NCBI GenBank assembly: GCA_030407315.1
Contig: JALQPE010000178.1
Location: 1-35,440, forward strand
Direction of reading: 5' to 3'
DNA from: Asparagopsis taxiformis
Lineage: Eukaryota > Rhodophyta > Florideophyceae > Bonnemaisoniales > Bonnemaisoniaceae
Length of the DNA: 35,440 nt
Part shown: piece by piece, positions 1 through 11,269 of the stretch
Numbering within the stretch: the stretch's first letter is position 1
Layout: each line of letters begins with the position of its first letter
Program-made: the position numbers and the translations under genes
Notes under the pieces: generated by a model
What the model was told of the DNA's origin: nothing
Database searches by the model: none
The model's input: only the letters and a program-made list of their open reading frames with translations

Positions 1-1042
1 TGTGATGTGTTTTCCGATGAGGAGCAGCGTGTGTGCTGTCAAGAGGCTGTGGCGGGGACAAGGAATTGAAAGTGAAGGTGACGCAGAACTGTCCGACGTG
101 ATGAGTGCACGGAAGCGTAATGCGAGGGACAGATTGTTCGGTTCGCTGGGGTACACGAAATTAATGTCTAGATGCACGATGCTGACGACGCGAGCTGAGA
201 TGGACGAGCGAGAGGAACAAAAGCGCGAAGCGTCTGAGAAGCTTTGAAACGGGAAAGTAACGGTGATTTGGATATGGGGAGGTGGCGAAACGGCACCGTT
301 CTCAGAGCTGCGATACAGCAAAGGCTTGGTTCCTGACAGCTTCGAAATGGAAGTGAATGGTGATGCCATGGTTTAACAACCGAGTAGCTGTGAATGTGCT
401 GGACATCTTCAGGGTTATTCGATACGACCAGAACAAGTAATGGACATAGAGACGAGCATACTAACGCTGGCGCGCCTGGATGCTTGGCTAGTGACTACTG
501 TGGGAGTGTTTGGGATGAACCGAAGGGGAAAAGGAGGTGCACGCAGAAGGAGTTTACAAGGCGGTACAGTCAATATGTGGGGTAGCTTTTCAGCAATTAG
601 TTGGTATGGTGGTGTTACTGCATGTCTTGTCTCCAGGCTCGCAAGCAAGGGAGAAACGGACGTTGTCGAGAGCGAACAGCGGACTAGTGCACAGTCACGG
701 CATGTGTTTGCAAGCCGTACTGTGACGAGAGAGGCTGTTGAAGTGTGGCAAAGCGGAGAGGGGTCTGGAATTGTTCATGTCGTTGATGATGTAAACCGCG
801 CTCATCACTTGTTCTAGTGTCCGAGGATTGGATTCAATCGCTATTACGTCAAACCTCGGTGCTGTAATGGATTGTGTGATTGCGCAAGGACTAATTGGCG
901 CAGAACTTTTCGTCGTTGACCCATATGCTGGACACCTGAGTGCAACCTGAATGTCGAAATCATGCCCCACAGTATGGGGGCATGGAGCGGCGCCATGCAG
1001 CCACTGCTGATAAACGGTTTTGGCGTAATGGAGGATGGTTGA
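1..1042 (+). pseudogene. Broken, 5'-truncated copy of the coiled-coil protein gene
   Basis: This is the left-terminal copy of the last third of the gene annotated at 29727-32011. It starts mid-gene at the window edge and ends at the equivalent TGA (1040-1042). About twenty one-base insertions or deletions split it into short overlapping reading frames. Most fall in A, G or T runs and none is linked to an obvious mutational hot-spot other than homopolymers. That pattern is typical of uncorrected long-read sequence, so I do not think this is a real pseudogene. In a circular molecule this is simply the same gene seen twice. Confidence 0.8.
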
Positions 1043-1117
1043 ATTAGTGCAGTAAATGTGACGTTGACTAGAAGGTTATCATGTAGTACATTATCAATAG
1101 AGTGCTGCGATTTAGAT

Positions 1118-4100
1118 TTATTCTTCTTCATTATCATCTGTGAATTGGTAATCAGTGTTGGTGTAGAAGCGGTTGAGATAGAAACGGTGGTCCGACAGTG
1201 CATTTGTTTCGTAATGGGCTTGACTGGAAAGTTACTTCCGTACGATGTGCACGGTGCCAGATATAGTAGATGCAGGAATGAGGTCAAACCAAGGACCACC
1301 TGCACTGTGGGATGCAGTGTCATTGCTGTCAACGGATCCGTTGTCCGGGTCCCATGTGGACCACTTTAAACAAATGCACCCAAGTGATTTTTCCACAGCG
1401 GTTTTTGGGGGCAAAGCAGGTCATTATACTGAACGAAAAGCGAGTTCTACAGGTTGAAACAGGTTTGGGAGACTGCAGCGTACCAGTGCCAGGACGCGCC
1501 CTACCCATATGGTTCTGTAGTCATCGGCAGTTCCGGAGATGACGACAAAGGAGTACTGCGATCTCTTTGCGGGGCCGAACGATGAAGTTGCAAAGACGCG
1601 CTGCTGCTTTGTGCCTCGACACGTTTGTGGGGCGAAGCATGCCACTGTGCGGGTCAAAGTCGTCGGCATCTGGGACGTACCCTCCCATGACGTAGGCGGA
1701 CTTTACCACGGTGACGGAAATGTCCATGTCATGTATTGGAGGGCCTTCTGCCGTGGCGCGCAGTCTACGAGGGTGAGGAACGCTTGTGCAGCTGTGTCAC
1801 CGAGTTGCTGGAATAGCGTTATGGTGCCAGACGGGAACGAGGAGTTGTGCAGCGGCAAAAGAGTGGCAGGATCGGGCTGTCCGTCGATATCTGCACGAGG
1901 AGGGTTGCATCGGGCAGCAGGGAGGCAAAGTCGTGCAGTGCAACGGTGAATCCGTCGCGAACGAGTACTGCACCGTCTGTGGGCGATATCATGCGTGCGT
2001 GGGTTCAATGTGTTCGATGGGGTATGACCAGTTGGAGTGGCCAAGGAGAATTCCATGTGGCGAATAGTCTCTTCCATGGCTGTGAGCGCCTTCGAGAGGT
2101 TTTCCCTATAACTCTGTTTGAACAGAAGATGCGAGTGTTCGTAGGGGCCTGCATCAATGTGTTCCAGGGCGCCATATCTCTGCAAGTCACGGAAGATGGT
2201 CTAGAAGATGGAACTTGAAAGTTTTTGAGACCTGTGGTGTGGAATGGGCCGAGGGTGGAGAGCATTGATTGTTTGAAATAGGAAATGGAGTTCTGGAGGC
2301 TTTCTAGTTCGGCGGCAGTCCAGTGCTTGATGCGACCGGCGTTTCATGACCCATGCGACGAGGTCAGAGTATTGCGTGCAGATGGAAGTGAGGGGGGCTG
2401 TATCTACTTCGTCACAGCATGTGTCAATGAATGCTGCGATGAAAGGGAACACCATGTCGACATGGTGATAGTCTTTGGCTGCGAGCATGCCGCGTATGCC
2501 GTCCTCCGTGAAGAGGCCGTTCAAATTGGTGCCCTTCTCACCCTTGGAGAAGTCGACATGAAGACCGGTGATGTAGTAGTCGCGTTCGATAGCGGACAGA
2601 ATGCTGTTTGAGCCGGCGAGGATGGATTTTTTCACCTTCTTGAGGTGCGAGGTGTCCCGGAATGGGAGGCAGTGGTGGTGAGGTCTGGGGAGCTGAGGCG
2701 GTGGACAATGCACTGTTTGATGAGCTTTGAGATGCCGAGGTGGAGATTGTGCAGAGGCTCGAAGGAGAAAATGTTGTAGGGGTCTAGGGGACGTTGTGTG
2801 GGTAAAAGAGCGGTCGATTCGAGGACAGAGTGTTGTTCGAGGAGGGAGAGAGCTTCGAGCGGAGCAGTTGTATGCTCCTGAGCGCTCTCTTGGCGTGCAG
2901 AGCGTGTATCTCGAGGGAGCGGGGCTGGTGTGGCGCGCTGGATTCAGTTGAGTGGCGGGGATGTAGCAGCGGTGGCAGGGATGTGTGGTGTAGTGCTGTT
3001 GCGAGTGCATGAGAGCTCTTTGGCCTCTGGAAAGTCGCAGCAATAATTGGCTAGGATGGGAAAGCATTGGCGGGCAGTTGCAGTGGAGTCTGTGCAGGGG
3101 AACCCGGAAGAGAACGCGGTGGATAGGACGAAAACACTTTTTCGAGTGCTTTATGAAGATATCAATTTTGCGAGCGCGACTAGCAGAACTAGAGGTTGTC
3201 GGCATTTCATCACCGAACAAGGCGTTGGACGAAGGGTTAACAATGTACGGAAGATACCCGACGATGGTGAGGCCGGTACGGATGCAGTGGCGACGGAGGG
3301 GGGCGGAAGTTGAGCAGTGTGACGTGTATGGGGTATGCGACGATTGCGGAGCTCTTGAGGCTTGTGCTGCTCTTGTCGGAGTACACTTGGAGGAGGCCGG
3401 CAAAGGAGGAAGCGGTGGGATCATTTTCCTCTGCCCATACGACCTGTGGATCTTCCGAGAGCTGCACGCGCTGTCTAGTAACCTGGTGCAGCGTTTTCGC
3501 GAATTCTGTGTGTAGGGGATGAGAAAATATTGCGGTGCCGTCTGGGGCGGTCTGTGGGGAGGGGTGAAGAGAGTATTTTGGTCGTTAGCCAGTGCTAACT
3601 GCCTGCGGAGCATGTCGACTGGGTCGCGGAGGTACAGCTGTGCCGAGTACTTACAGTTTTGTCTGGATGATGTGGCTCTTGTAACCTTCGGTGCGGAAAT
3701 GTGTTTCGACCATGGAAGCGGTAACGTGGCGACATTCTTCTACGGTGCGAACGGCGCTTGTTGAACTTTTCTAGGGAGAATGCGGGGTCTTGTAGGATGG
3801 TGATGACTTCGCTCACGCGGCCAGCGCCGGCCTTGTACTCGAGGGTTGTGAGACTGGCGGCGAGGGATTGCACGAGGAGGTCTGCGCGGGAGGGGGTTGA
3901 GGTTGGTGGCAGTGAAGCGTCACAGGGTGAGTCGCTGGAGGAAGCACGACCAGATTCTGGGTCTGGGGAGCTGGGTTGCGGGGAATCATGGTCGCCGTTT
4001 CGAGCAGGCTCATGGGTGACGGCAGGGACACGAGCGTTGTTGAAATGTTTGGGAGAGGGTGTTGAAACGGTAGCGACACGTTTCGCTCATGCAGCAGCGC

Positions 4101-4154
4101 GAGCGCATAAGCATCTACGCAGTAGTAGAAGCACCCTTCATACTTGCATTCCAT
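1118..4154 (-). pseudogene. Broken copy of the CACTA/Plavaka-like transposase gene
   Basis: Left-terminal copy of the gene at 32089-35127. The start codon (4152-4154, minus) and the stop (1118-1120) are both preserved. The frame between them is interrupted by many small indels, so only fragments such as the N-terminal zinc-finger segment and parts of the C-terminal half can be read. The substitution rate against the intact copy is very low while the indel rate is high. That argues for sequencing error rather than decay. Confidence 0.8.
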
Positions 4155-4457
4155 GTCGAGTTTTGACGCAAAAGGGAGGATTGCGAGCTGAACAGGGGAG
4201 ACTGTGCCGTCCAGATGCGACCAATTTTATTTTTGTGGTGCTTTCGAGACTTGGAATGTAACGTGTTCGTAGTTTTTTTGGGTAGTAGTTTTGTGCTCAC
4301 TCCAGCTGACATCCCAACGGTGGAATTTAACCGAGGTTTCAATCATTTCCAACTGTTACATCACATTGCGTGCTGGCAACGTGTGCATGGAAGGACGAAC
4401 GACTGCCTGGGAGATGAATTTTCAATTAATTCATTTGTAATAATAAACTTTTTTATT

Positions 4458-4748
4458 TCCAAACTTCGTGGAATCTGAATGTGCTTTACAGCGGATATGC
4501 CACAGATCATGTAAGGAAAGCAAATGGATTCTCATATATATGATTATATGTTTATATTCGTTGTTCTCGATCCGGATCTCTTTGTTCGGGGAATCAGAGA
4601 CCATGGCTTGGGCCATACTCAATCTCACTGCCGGCGATGATTTCGAGTATGCACAGCAAGACTAAGCGGACGCAGAAAGCTGTCCGTCGACGCCGCAGGC
4701 TCCACTCCGCCCTCATCCCGACTGATCTTCTTTGACCGACTTTGCTTT
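4458..4748. other. No recognisable gene; 5' flank of the transposase gene
   Basis: The stretch between the terminal repeat and the palindrome holds only a 65-codon + frame (4468-4665) and a short Arg-rich frame starting near 4649, neither of which I recognise. It could contain promoter sequence for the minus-strand transposase gene or a first exon for the microexon array downstream. Nothing in it proves either. Confidence 0.4.
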
Positions 4749-4786
4749 GTACGTGCGCGAATCTTGATCAAGATTCGCGCACGTAC
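4749..4786. repeat. 38-bp perfect palindrome
   Basis: The left arm GTACGTGCGCGAATCTTGA is followed with no spacer by its exact reverse complement, giving a perfect two-fold symmetric 38-mer centred between 4767 and 4768. It can extrude a cruciform or bind a dimeric protein. It lies about 600 bases upstream of the transposase start codon and just before the microexon-like array. Candidate roles are a transposase or ParB site, a replication origin element, or a resolved hairpin end. The symmetry is seen directly; the role is inferred. Confidence 0.9.
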
Positions 4787-4829
4787 CTTCGTTCCATCCT
4801 CTACCCTCGAGGGTATGCGTTGAGGGAAG

Positions 4830-5850
4830 CGTGGGTTTTGAGTCTGACTATTTCCGTTGATGCGATATTTTTCATGGGAAGCCTGTTGACTGATGGTGTG
4901 TATTGAGCGGAGGATGGAAGAGAGGTACGTGAAGTTTTGAAAGTATGCTGTGAGGGAGGTTGATTTTGAGTCTGACTGTTGTGGTTGATTCCGATGTTGT
5001 GTAGATGATGCAGGAATGTGGATGACGGAAGGTAAGTTTCATGAGTGCCAAGATGTGCTTTGCGAAGATATGGACTGCTGACTATGATTATTGTTAATTG
5101 CAAGGTTTTGGATCATGTTTGTATTGTGTGTAGGATGGATGAGAGGTACATTTGCGAGTTCTCAGGGTATGTAGCGAGGGAAACGTTGGTTTTCAATCTG
5201 ACTGTTGCGATTGAATCCGATGTTGCGTAGGTGATGGAGGAATAGTGATGACGGAAGGTAAGTCCACTTGGGCGCCCAGACCGGTTGTGCGAAGATGCGG
5301 AATGCTGACTACTTTTCTTGGCTACACGATTACGTGATTTATGGTTTTTATTGTGTGCAGGATGGAACAGGTAAAGTAAGTGTGCGAGTTTTGAAAGTAA
5401 GCAGCGAGGGAAGGTTGGTTGGAGTCTGACTATTTCCGTTGATGCGATATTTTTCATTGGAAGCCTATTGAGTCATGGTGTGTATTGTGTGGAGCGAAGG
5501 TAAGTGTGCGAGTTTGAAAGTATGCTGTGATGGAAGGTTGGTTTTGAGTCTGACTGTTGTGGTTGATTCCGATGTTGTGTAGATGGTGCAGGAATGTTGA
5601 TGACAGAAGGTAAGTTTTACTGAGCACCAAGACTTGTTTTGCGAAGATATGGACTGCTGACTTTGATTATTCATTGCAAGGTTTTTGGATCATGGTTTGT
5701 ATTTTGTGTAGGATGGATGATTCAGTCATCCTCTCGGAGAGGTAAGTAAGGGAGTTTCTAGGATATCTGTCGTGGTAAGCGTTGCTTTTGAGTCTGACTG
5801 TTGTGTTGATTCTGATGTTGTGTATGTGATACAGGAGTGGTGAAGCAGGA
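4830..5850 (+). repeat. Tandem array of microexon-intron-like units
   Basis: A unit of about 221-227 bases is repeated roughly four times. It alternates intron-like segments of about 89-103 bases (one of about 124) with very short exon-like segments: 4913-4924 (12 nt), 5014-5031 (18), 5134-5145 (12), 5240-5257 (18), 5361-5370 (10, or 15 with the downstream donor), 5592-5609 (18) and 5712-5741 (30). Each is followed by GTAAGT, GTACGT or a close donor and preceded by CAG, TAG or GAG. Every intron-like segment contains CTGACT or CTGACTA 20-60 bases before its acceptor, like a branch point. The 12-, 18- and 30-nt segments are all phase-1 symmetric and stay open when joined, giving repeats of the type G-x-x-MTE and G-W-M-R. 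No RNA evidence is available here. A plain satellite with chance splice motifs is the alternative. Confidence 0.5.
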
Positions 5851-6189
5851 ACGGCAGGACTGAAGGAGAGTGAAGAAGGGATGTAGGAAGATGGGGAATG
5901 AAGCTGTGAGGTGTTTCTGTATGTGTATATTTTGGGGCATTACGATAGAAGTGAGAGAGGCGTTTCAAGTGGTGTAAGATTTTGCTGACCATGTTCGTGT
6001 TTGATGTCTTGATGATTTAATGGGCTGGGGTGTGTCGAGGAAAGCGGGGATGGTATTGGGAAGGAGCGTATTTTTTTGTAATCTAGGTCGTGAGGGTTCT
6101 TGCAGTATGTGCGGATGGTGGTGCATGGCGTTCGGATGGTAGGGAGAACGCGATAGTGAGGGAGATGGGTGATCGACGATATGCTGACA
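5851..6189. other. No recognisable gene
   Basis: Purine-rich sequence following the last microexon-like unit. It may hold the 3' exon of whatever the array encodes, since an AATAAA lies further down at 6340-6345, but no conserved protein is visible. Confidence 0.35.
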
Positions 6190-6305
6190 GGTATTTTGTA
6201 TTCTGGCTGGATACGTATTTCCTATTCTACCGGGTATTTATTTCCTATTCTAACCGGGTATTTATTTCCTATTCTGACCAGATATGTATTCCCTATTCTA
6301 GCGAG
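6190..6305. repeat. About 23-bp tandem repeat, five units
   Basis: Units built on GTATTTATTTCCTATTCTA recur about every 23 bases between 6190 and 6305, with the first and last units most diverged. They lie inside an 80-codon + frame (6090-6332) that I do not believe in as a gene. AATAAA follows at 6340-6345. Confidence 0.75.
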
Positions 6306-6420
6306 ACGTATTGTATACGAGCAGTTTCCTAAATGAGAGAATAAAATACGGTCCGATATGGGCCCTGAATTTCCATCCGCTGTAATTTCTTCCTCCCGGT
6401 TTCGCTGATATATTGTATAC

Positions 6421-6899
6421 TGGATGTCGGGTCCTAGTATTCCGCCATATGTACTAAAGAGAAAGTGGATGTCGGGTCCTAGTATTCCGCCATATGTACT
6501 AGAGAAAGTGGATGTCGGGTCCTAGTATTCCGCCATATGTACTAGAGAAAGTGGATGTCGGGTCCTAGTATTCGCCATATGTACTAGAGAAGTGGATGTC
6601 GGGTTCTCTATGTATTCCGCCATATGTACTAGAGAAAGTGGATGTCGGGTCCTAGTATTCCGCCATATGTACTAGAGAAAGTGGATGTCGGTCCTAGTAT
6701 TTCCGCCATATGTACTAGAGAAAGTGGATGTCGGGTCCCTAGTATTCCCGCATATGGTACTAGAGAAAGTGGATGTCGGGTCCTAGTATTCCGCCATATG
6801 TACTAGCGAAAGTGGATGTCGGGTCCTAGTATTCCGCCAAACGTACTAGAGAAGTGGATGTCGGGCCTAGTATTCCGCCATATGTACTAGAAGAAAGGG
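6421..6899. repeat. 43-bp minisatellite, about 11 units
   Basis: About eleven head-to-tail copies of a 43-base unit containing GTGGATGTCGGGTCCTAG and CCGCCATATGTACTAG. Copies differ by one-base indels and a few substitutions. The fifth unit has a short insertion after GGGTT. CATATG and GTACTAG are fixed in nearly all units. Confidence 0.95.
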
Positions 6900-6900
6900 G

Positions 6901-6944
6901 ACGTCCGCATCCAAAAAATTTTTTTTTTTTTTGGACGCGGACGT
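6901..6944. repeat. Long hairpin directly after the minisatellite
   Basis: ACGTCCGCATCC followed by an A-run and a T-run, then GGACGCGGACGT, forms an inverted repeat with one mismatch in the GC part and an A/T stem continuing to the centre. Related GGACGTCC blocks recur at about 7000-7015, inside the hairpin-repeat family and near 11240. The site may mark the end of a mobile unit. Confidence 0.75.
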
Positions 6945-7139
6945 TCATTTGTTCCTAGTAAATCTCGGGGCGACTAGGACCCGTACTAGAGAGGACTGGA
7001 CGTCCGCCGTCCACTTCCGAAAACACAGACGCACAAGTACGTAGTGTCAACCTTCCGTGACGCCTTCCCTGATGCGTACAAGTGGGAAACACGTCTAGAC
7101 GTATTCAGAACTGAGTGCGGGAATTTTCGGCACAGGAGA

Positions 7140-8600
7140 TGCTGGGCCCACCAAATTGATTTTTCGGAAATTTTAGAATTTCTGGGCTGGCCACAATGCA
7201 ATCGAGCTGGACATCCACCGGACGTCCATTTCAGGTTGGTCGCGAGAGGGTGGGGCGGGACCATGATGAAACAAGGACAGCCTTTCACCCTGACGTGTTG
7301 AGCCTGAATCGACCCTTCGTGAGACGGCGGATTTTGGCTTACAGTTGGGTGCTAATAGAAGCCAGTGATAGCCCCGATCGGGCGGCGCCGGCTCCGGCTT
7401 ACAGTTGGTGCTTACAGACGCCAGTGATAGCCCCCGATCGGGGCCGGCGGTCGGTTCCTGGGCCCGTTGTGGCCAATTAGACACCCTGATTTGAATTAAA
7501 ATTTGGGCTATTCTCAAAAACATGCACATGTGAACATGTTTTTGAGATGGGGGTGTGCCGTACGGCACAATCGACCTGCCCAAATCGTTGATTTTTTACA
7601 ATTTTTTGTGCCCGAAATTTTTAGAATTTCTGGGCTGGCCAGCAGTGCAATCGAGCTGGACATCCCCGGACGTCCATTTCAGGTTGGTCGTGAGAGAGTG
7701 AGGCGGGACCATGATGGAACAAGGACCAAGACCTGTCCCTGGCGTATTGAGCCTGAAATTGACCCTTCGTGAGACGCGATTTTTGGCTTACAGTTGGTGC
7801 TTACAGAAGCCAGTGATGGCCCCACTCGGGGCGGCGGCCGGTTCCTGGGGCCGTTGTGGCCAAATTAGACACCCTGATTTGAATTAAAATTTGGGCTATT
7901 CTCAAAAACATGCACATGTGAACATGTTTTTGAGATGGGGGTGTGCCGTACGGCACAATCCACCCGCTGAAATCGATGTTTTTTTGCAATATTTTTTTGT
8001 GCCCGAAATTGTAGAGTTTCTGGGGCTGGCCAGCAATGCATCTGAGCTGGACATCCACCGGACGTCCATTTCAGGTTGGTCGTGTGCTGCCTACATCCAC
8101 GCATTGCAGAAACTAAGCCAGCGGGTTCACTACTAATACAAAGTACACGGAATATGAGTAACGTGATAGGTGAGTAGTGTTTGTGTTGAGGGAGTAAGGC
8201 GGGACCATGATGAAACAGGGAAAAAAGATGTCACCCAAGCATAACTTAGGCTTCAAGCCTGGAATCGAACCTTCGTAAGACGCGATTTTGGCTTACAGTT
8301 GGTGCTTACAGAAGCCAGTGATGGCCCCGCTCGGGGCGGCGGCCGGTTCCTGGGGCCGTTATGGCCAAATTAGACACCCTGATTTGAATTAAAATTTGGG
8401 CTATTCTCAAAAACATGCACATGTGAACATGTTTTTGAGATGGGGGTGTGCCGTACGGCACAATCGACCGCCCAAATCGATGTTTTTTGCAATATTTTTT
8501 TGTGCCCTGAATTGTAGAGTTTCTGGGCTGGCCAGCAATGCATCTGAGCTGGACATCCACCGACGTCCATTTCAGGTTGATCGTGTATCGTGCACGTCCA
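7140..8600 (+). repeat. Array of the hairpin-bearing repeat family (three full units and a partial)
   Basis: Three units contain an identical 36-bp hairpin: arms TCTCAAAAACATG and CATGTTTTTGAGA around CACATGTGAA, at 7512-7547, 7900-7935 and 8405-8440. A few bases later comes the perfect palindrome GTGCCGTACGGCAC (for example 7555-7568). Unit spacing is 388 then 505 bases. Each unit also has a GGCTGGCCAG block, a GGACATCCACCGGACGTCC block and a GC-rich segment. A partial unit without the hairpin starts the array near 7140. Translation gives only fragments of the repeat itself, so I call no gene here. Confidence 0.9.
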
Positions 8601-8852
8601 CCCATTACCGGAAGCAAGTAGGCGATGAAGCACGTACAAACCCAATTGTTCTGCTATTTCTACCATAGACCATCGAGTCTAGAGATGTGAGGGAATCGTC
8701 CTGGAAATCATGCTCCAACCCACGAGGGAATGGACAATCTAGTTTGAAAGCATGGAACGGAAGTACATTATACTAGGTTCATAGATTGGAAGTGATAAAG
8801 GAGATGATATATTCTCGATAATTGTTTACCAAAGTAGTAGTTGTTAAGCTAT

Positions 8853-11141
8853 CTAGCCGTCGGAAAATTGTTCTTCCTCTTCGTCCTCACTATATTCAGG
8901 ATCTCCCGGCAGAATAGGCGTTATCGGCAACTGTGGAGTTGAATAGCTCAAGATGAATTTTTGACCGGTGTGAGGGTTCTCTTCTTGGAGCTTCTGTCGT
9001 CTTCATCCGCATGATTCCGAGTTGCCCTGTCTTCGGCCTACGATCTTTCTTGACCGGGATGGGAACAACTGTCTTGTGGCGAACATTGACAGGTGCCGGT
9101 TGACTTTGCCTGGCAGACCGGCGCGGAGCATTGGCGATTACTTCTTCTTCGAATCCCAACCGCCTGATGAAACCAAACGAAACATTGTCGGGAATCGGAT
9201 ACGACGCATTCCTGAAATACGTGTGATACCTCGTTGTCGTGTGTGACAAACTCTGTCGACATGCCCTGCCCCGGCATGTTGTACATGGCCGTGACCGATG
9301 AAGACTGAACGTGGCGGAACGATTACCTTCTTCAGCTTCATCGTCTTGGCGTACATATCTAATTCCAGCGCTTTGGAAAAGACGTACTTGTGGGACCCTG
9401 GACACACCCAGATAGGGAATGGGTCATCTCCGTTGGCAATAACAAAGTAACCCGGAAGTTGATCTTTGCGGTCGCGAGGAGGAACAGGGAAATCATTGTG
9501 TGGGACCTGCCGAGGACACCCCTTTCCCGTTATCAAAAACCGTCCCCCAGATGCCGGCATGACAAGTTTTTCTCCCGGTAAACCGCACTCCTCCAGCCCT
9601 ATCAGCCGGACAAGGATTCCCAACCACACATCCAGCAGGGCTCGCCGCGTCACAAACTTGAACCGGTCGATATGCGTCTCATCGTTCTCGGCATAGTCAA
9701 CCAGGCAGTGGCGCGTAGACGTGAAGCGAGCCCTCCCCTCATTCCGGTTCTTCTCATCTGTTTCATCGTCCCCAGTATTGACAATGGGACTCCACAGCTG
9801 CCGGTTCCCAGGGTCCTTGTGCACCTCCTCCCCCTCCCACGTTCCCAAAAAGTACCGAAACAATTCCTGGTTAGGAATTTCTTCCATGAGACCCAAGTCA
9901 AATGGGAAACTTGTCCGACGCATCGAGGTAGCTTACATCCGCGAAATTGTGCATCACCGTATACCCTCGCTCGTTGATTTCCGTTCGGCAATTGTGGAAG
10001 TACGCCATACCAGTGCCGGCCTCATACGAATCCTTCCAGCTTGTAGACATTCGCGCAACCTGGGCGAAGTCCAGCCTCGAGGGTAGAAACGTCGATGTAG
10101 GCTCACACATCGCCTTGGCAGCCATCTTCCACGCTGCGAAAAACATCGGATAGATGGTGTCGATCTCGAAAACAAGATGACGAGCCCGATGTTGTTCCGG
10201 AATATGCAGCCCCTCAAACACAGGGTCCATCGCCACTTGTTTCAAATACCTCACCTCTCTGCCCTCCTCATCGATTTCCACACTCTCAATAACAACCTGA
10301 GCTCAATCGGGGGCAGACAGCCAACCCTCACCGATGCGATGACGTCCGCGGGACGCTGCGCCAGATGATGCCCTTCAGCTCGGTCTTTGACTTCGAAATC
10401 GTCGGGAAGAGATGGCATCCGGTCGTCGAACAGGAGGTCGTGTTCAGAAGGAGAGTCACGAACGATGTAACCGTCTTCATCGACTTCCACTCCTTCCGGA
10501 ACAGTGAATGTAATTGTCACTTCGCGGACCCCCTTGCTTTCGACTTGGCCCACGTCTGCACCCTGTTTGTCTTCCTCGTCCGAAGCGGTATGGACAGATT
10601 CTTGGTTGGAGGAGTCGCACCAGCACGTTGGTTATCTTGGGGACAATCTCAACGGCAGAATCGGGGGAACGGGCGGAGTCTTCGTCAACCTCATCACCGG
10701 AAGCAGTGGCTTGTTGTTGATCGGTGGGTTTATCACAACGGCCTGCTCTTCTTCCCCGGCGGATTGTTGTACCACAACCGGCTCTTCTTCCTCGAGGCGT
10801 GTGCTTCCCGTCGAGCGAAGTCGCTGTGAACGGCGGCGGATGCCATGCGAAGCAGGCTCATGTTCGACATTCCGCTGCTTCTTGTGAGTGAGTCTCACAT
10901 TGGCAGCAGAAGGGCGGCGTTTGCGTCGAGCCTTAGTCTTCTTCTTCAATGTCGGATTGAAAAACTCTTTCAAGTTGGTTTCCAAATCCTGTAAACGCGT
11001 GGTTCTCCGTCGCATTCGAACCTCACTGCTCCGGTCGTCCCCTCTATACATTGCAATGGCATTGGTGAGATGCCATTGCAACTCCTTCGGCTGCTTAACC
11101 GACCCAATTGCCATCTCTGTGCTCAGAAATGACTTGCGCAT
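8853..11141 (-). pseudogene. 2-oxoglutarate/Fe(II) dioxygenase-like gene, frame-broken
   Basis: Starting from the ATG at 11139-11141, one protein of roughly 740 residues can be followed on the minus strand, but only by changing frame about six times (near 10730, 10590, 10300, 9910, 9290 and 8990). It ends with an acidic tail at the TAG at 8853-8855. The N-terminal third is basic and acidic low-complexity sequence. The central part has the double-stranded beta-helix signature of 2OG-Fe(II) dioxygenases: an H-x-D motif (HND, His codon at 9498-9500), a PGSHK motif, and the distal histidine in HGHVQHAGAG (codon near 9278), followed by RYHTYF. PhyH-like or TET/JBP-like members fit best; the substrate is unknown. 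Each frame stays protein-like right up to the switch point and stop codons are few. That suggests indel sequencing errors, or very recent decay, rather than an old pseudogene. Confidence 0.65.
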
Positions 11142-11269
11142 AATACTCTTGGGCGCCCATACGCAGCCTACAGAGAATTTGCTATTGCAGTCACGCGACG
11201 GACGTATGTATAGAAGTCGTTCACGTCAAAGCGTCCATCCGGACGTCCACCATGAGCAGGGTTCAACAC

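Larger units (their letters stand above)
1..4457. repeat. Left copy of terminal direct repeat (error-rich)
   Basis: This stretch matches 30965-35440 in the same orientation from its first to its last base. It is about 19 bases shorter overall. It carries roughly one small indel per 40-60 bases, largely in homopolymers: for example CTTTG against CTTTTG near 241, and AGGGTT against AGGGGTT near 413. Every gene that is open in the right copy is broken here. Because the match runs exactly to both window edges, I infer overlapping ends of one circular or tandemly repeated molecule, with the left end left unpolished, rather than two biological copies. Confidence 0.9.

Noticed and set aside
2201..3613. 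470-codon minus frame in the left terminal copy taken as a separate gene
   Set aside because: It is a frame-shifted piece of the transposase copy; alignment with the intact right copy shows it is an indel artefact.
8221..8340. tRNA-like B-box (reverse complement of GGAATCGAACC near 8261) in a hairpin-repeat unit, and GGGTTCGATCC near 24627
   Set aside because: No matching acceptor stem, D-arm or 5-bp T-stem could be folded around either, and the other units of the family have mutated boxes. At most a decayed tRNA-derived SINE.
7173..8668. Several 80-130 codon frames with shared peptides across 7.1-8.7 kb
   Set aside because: They are translations of the hairpin-repeat units in both strands and change frame from unit to unit.
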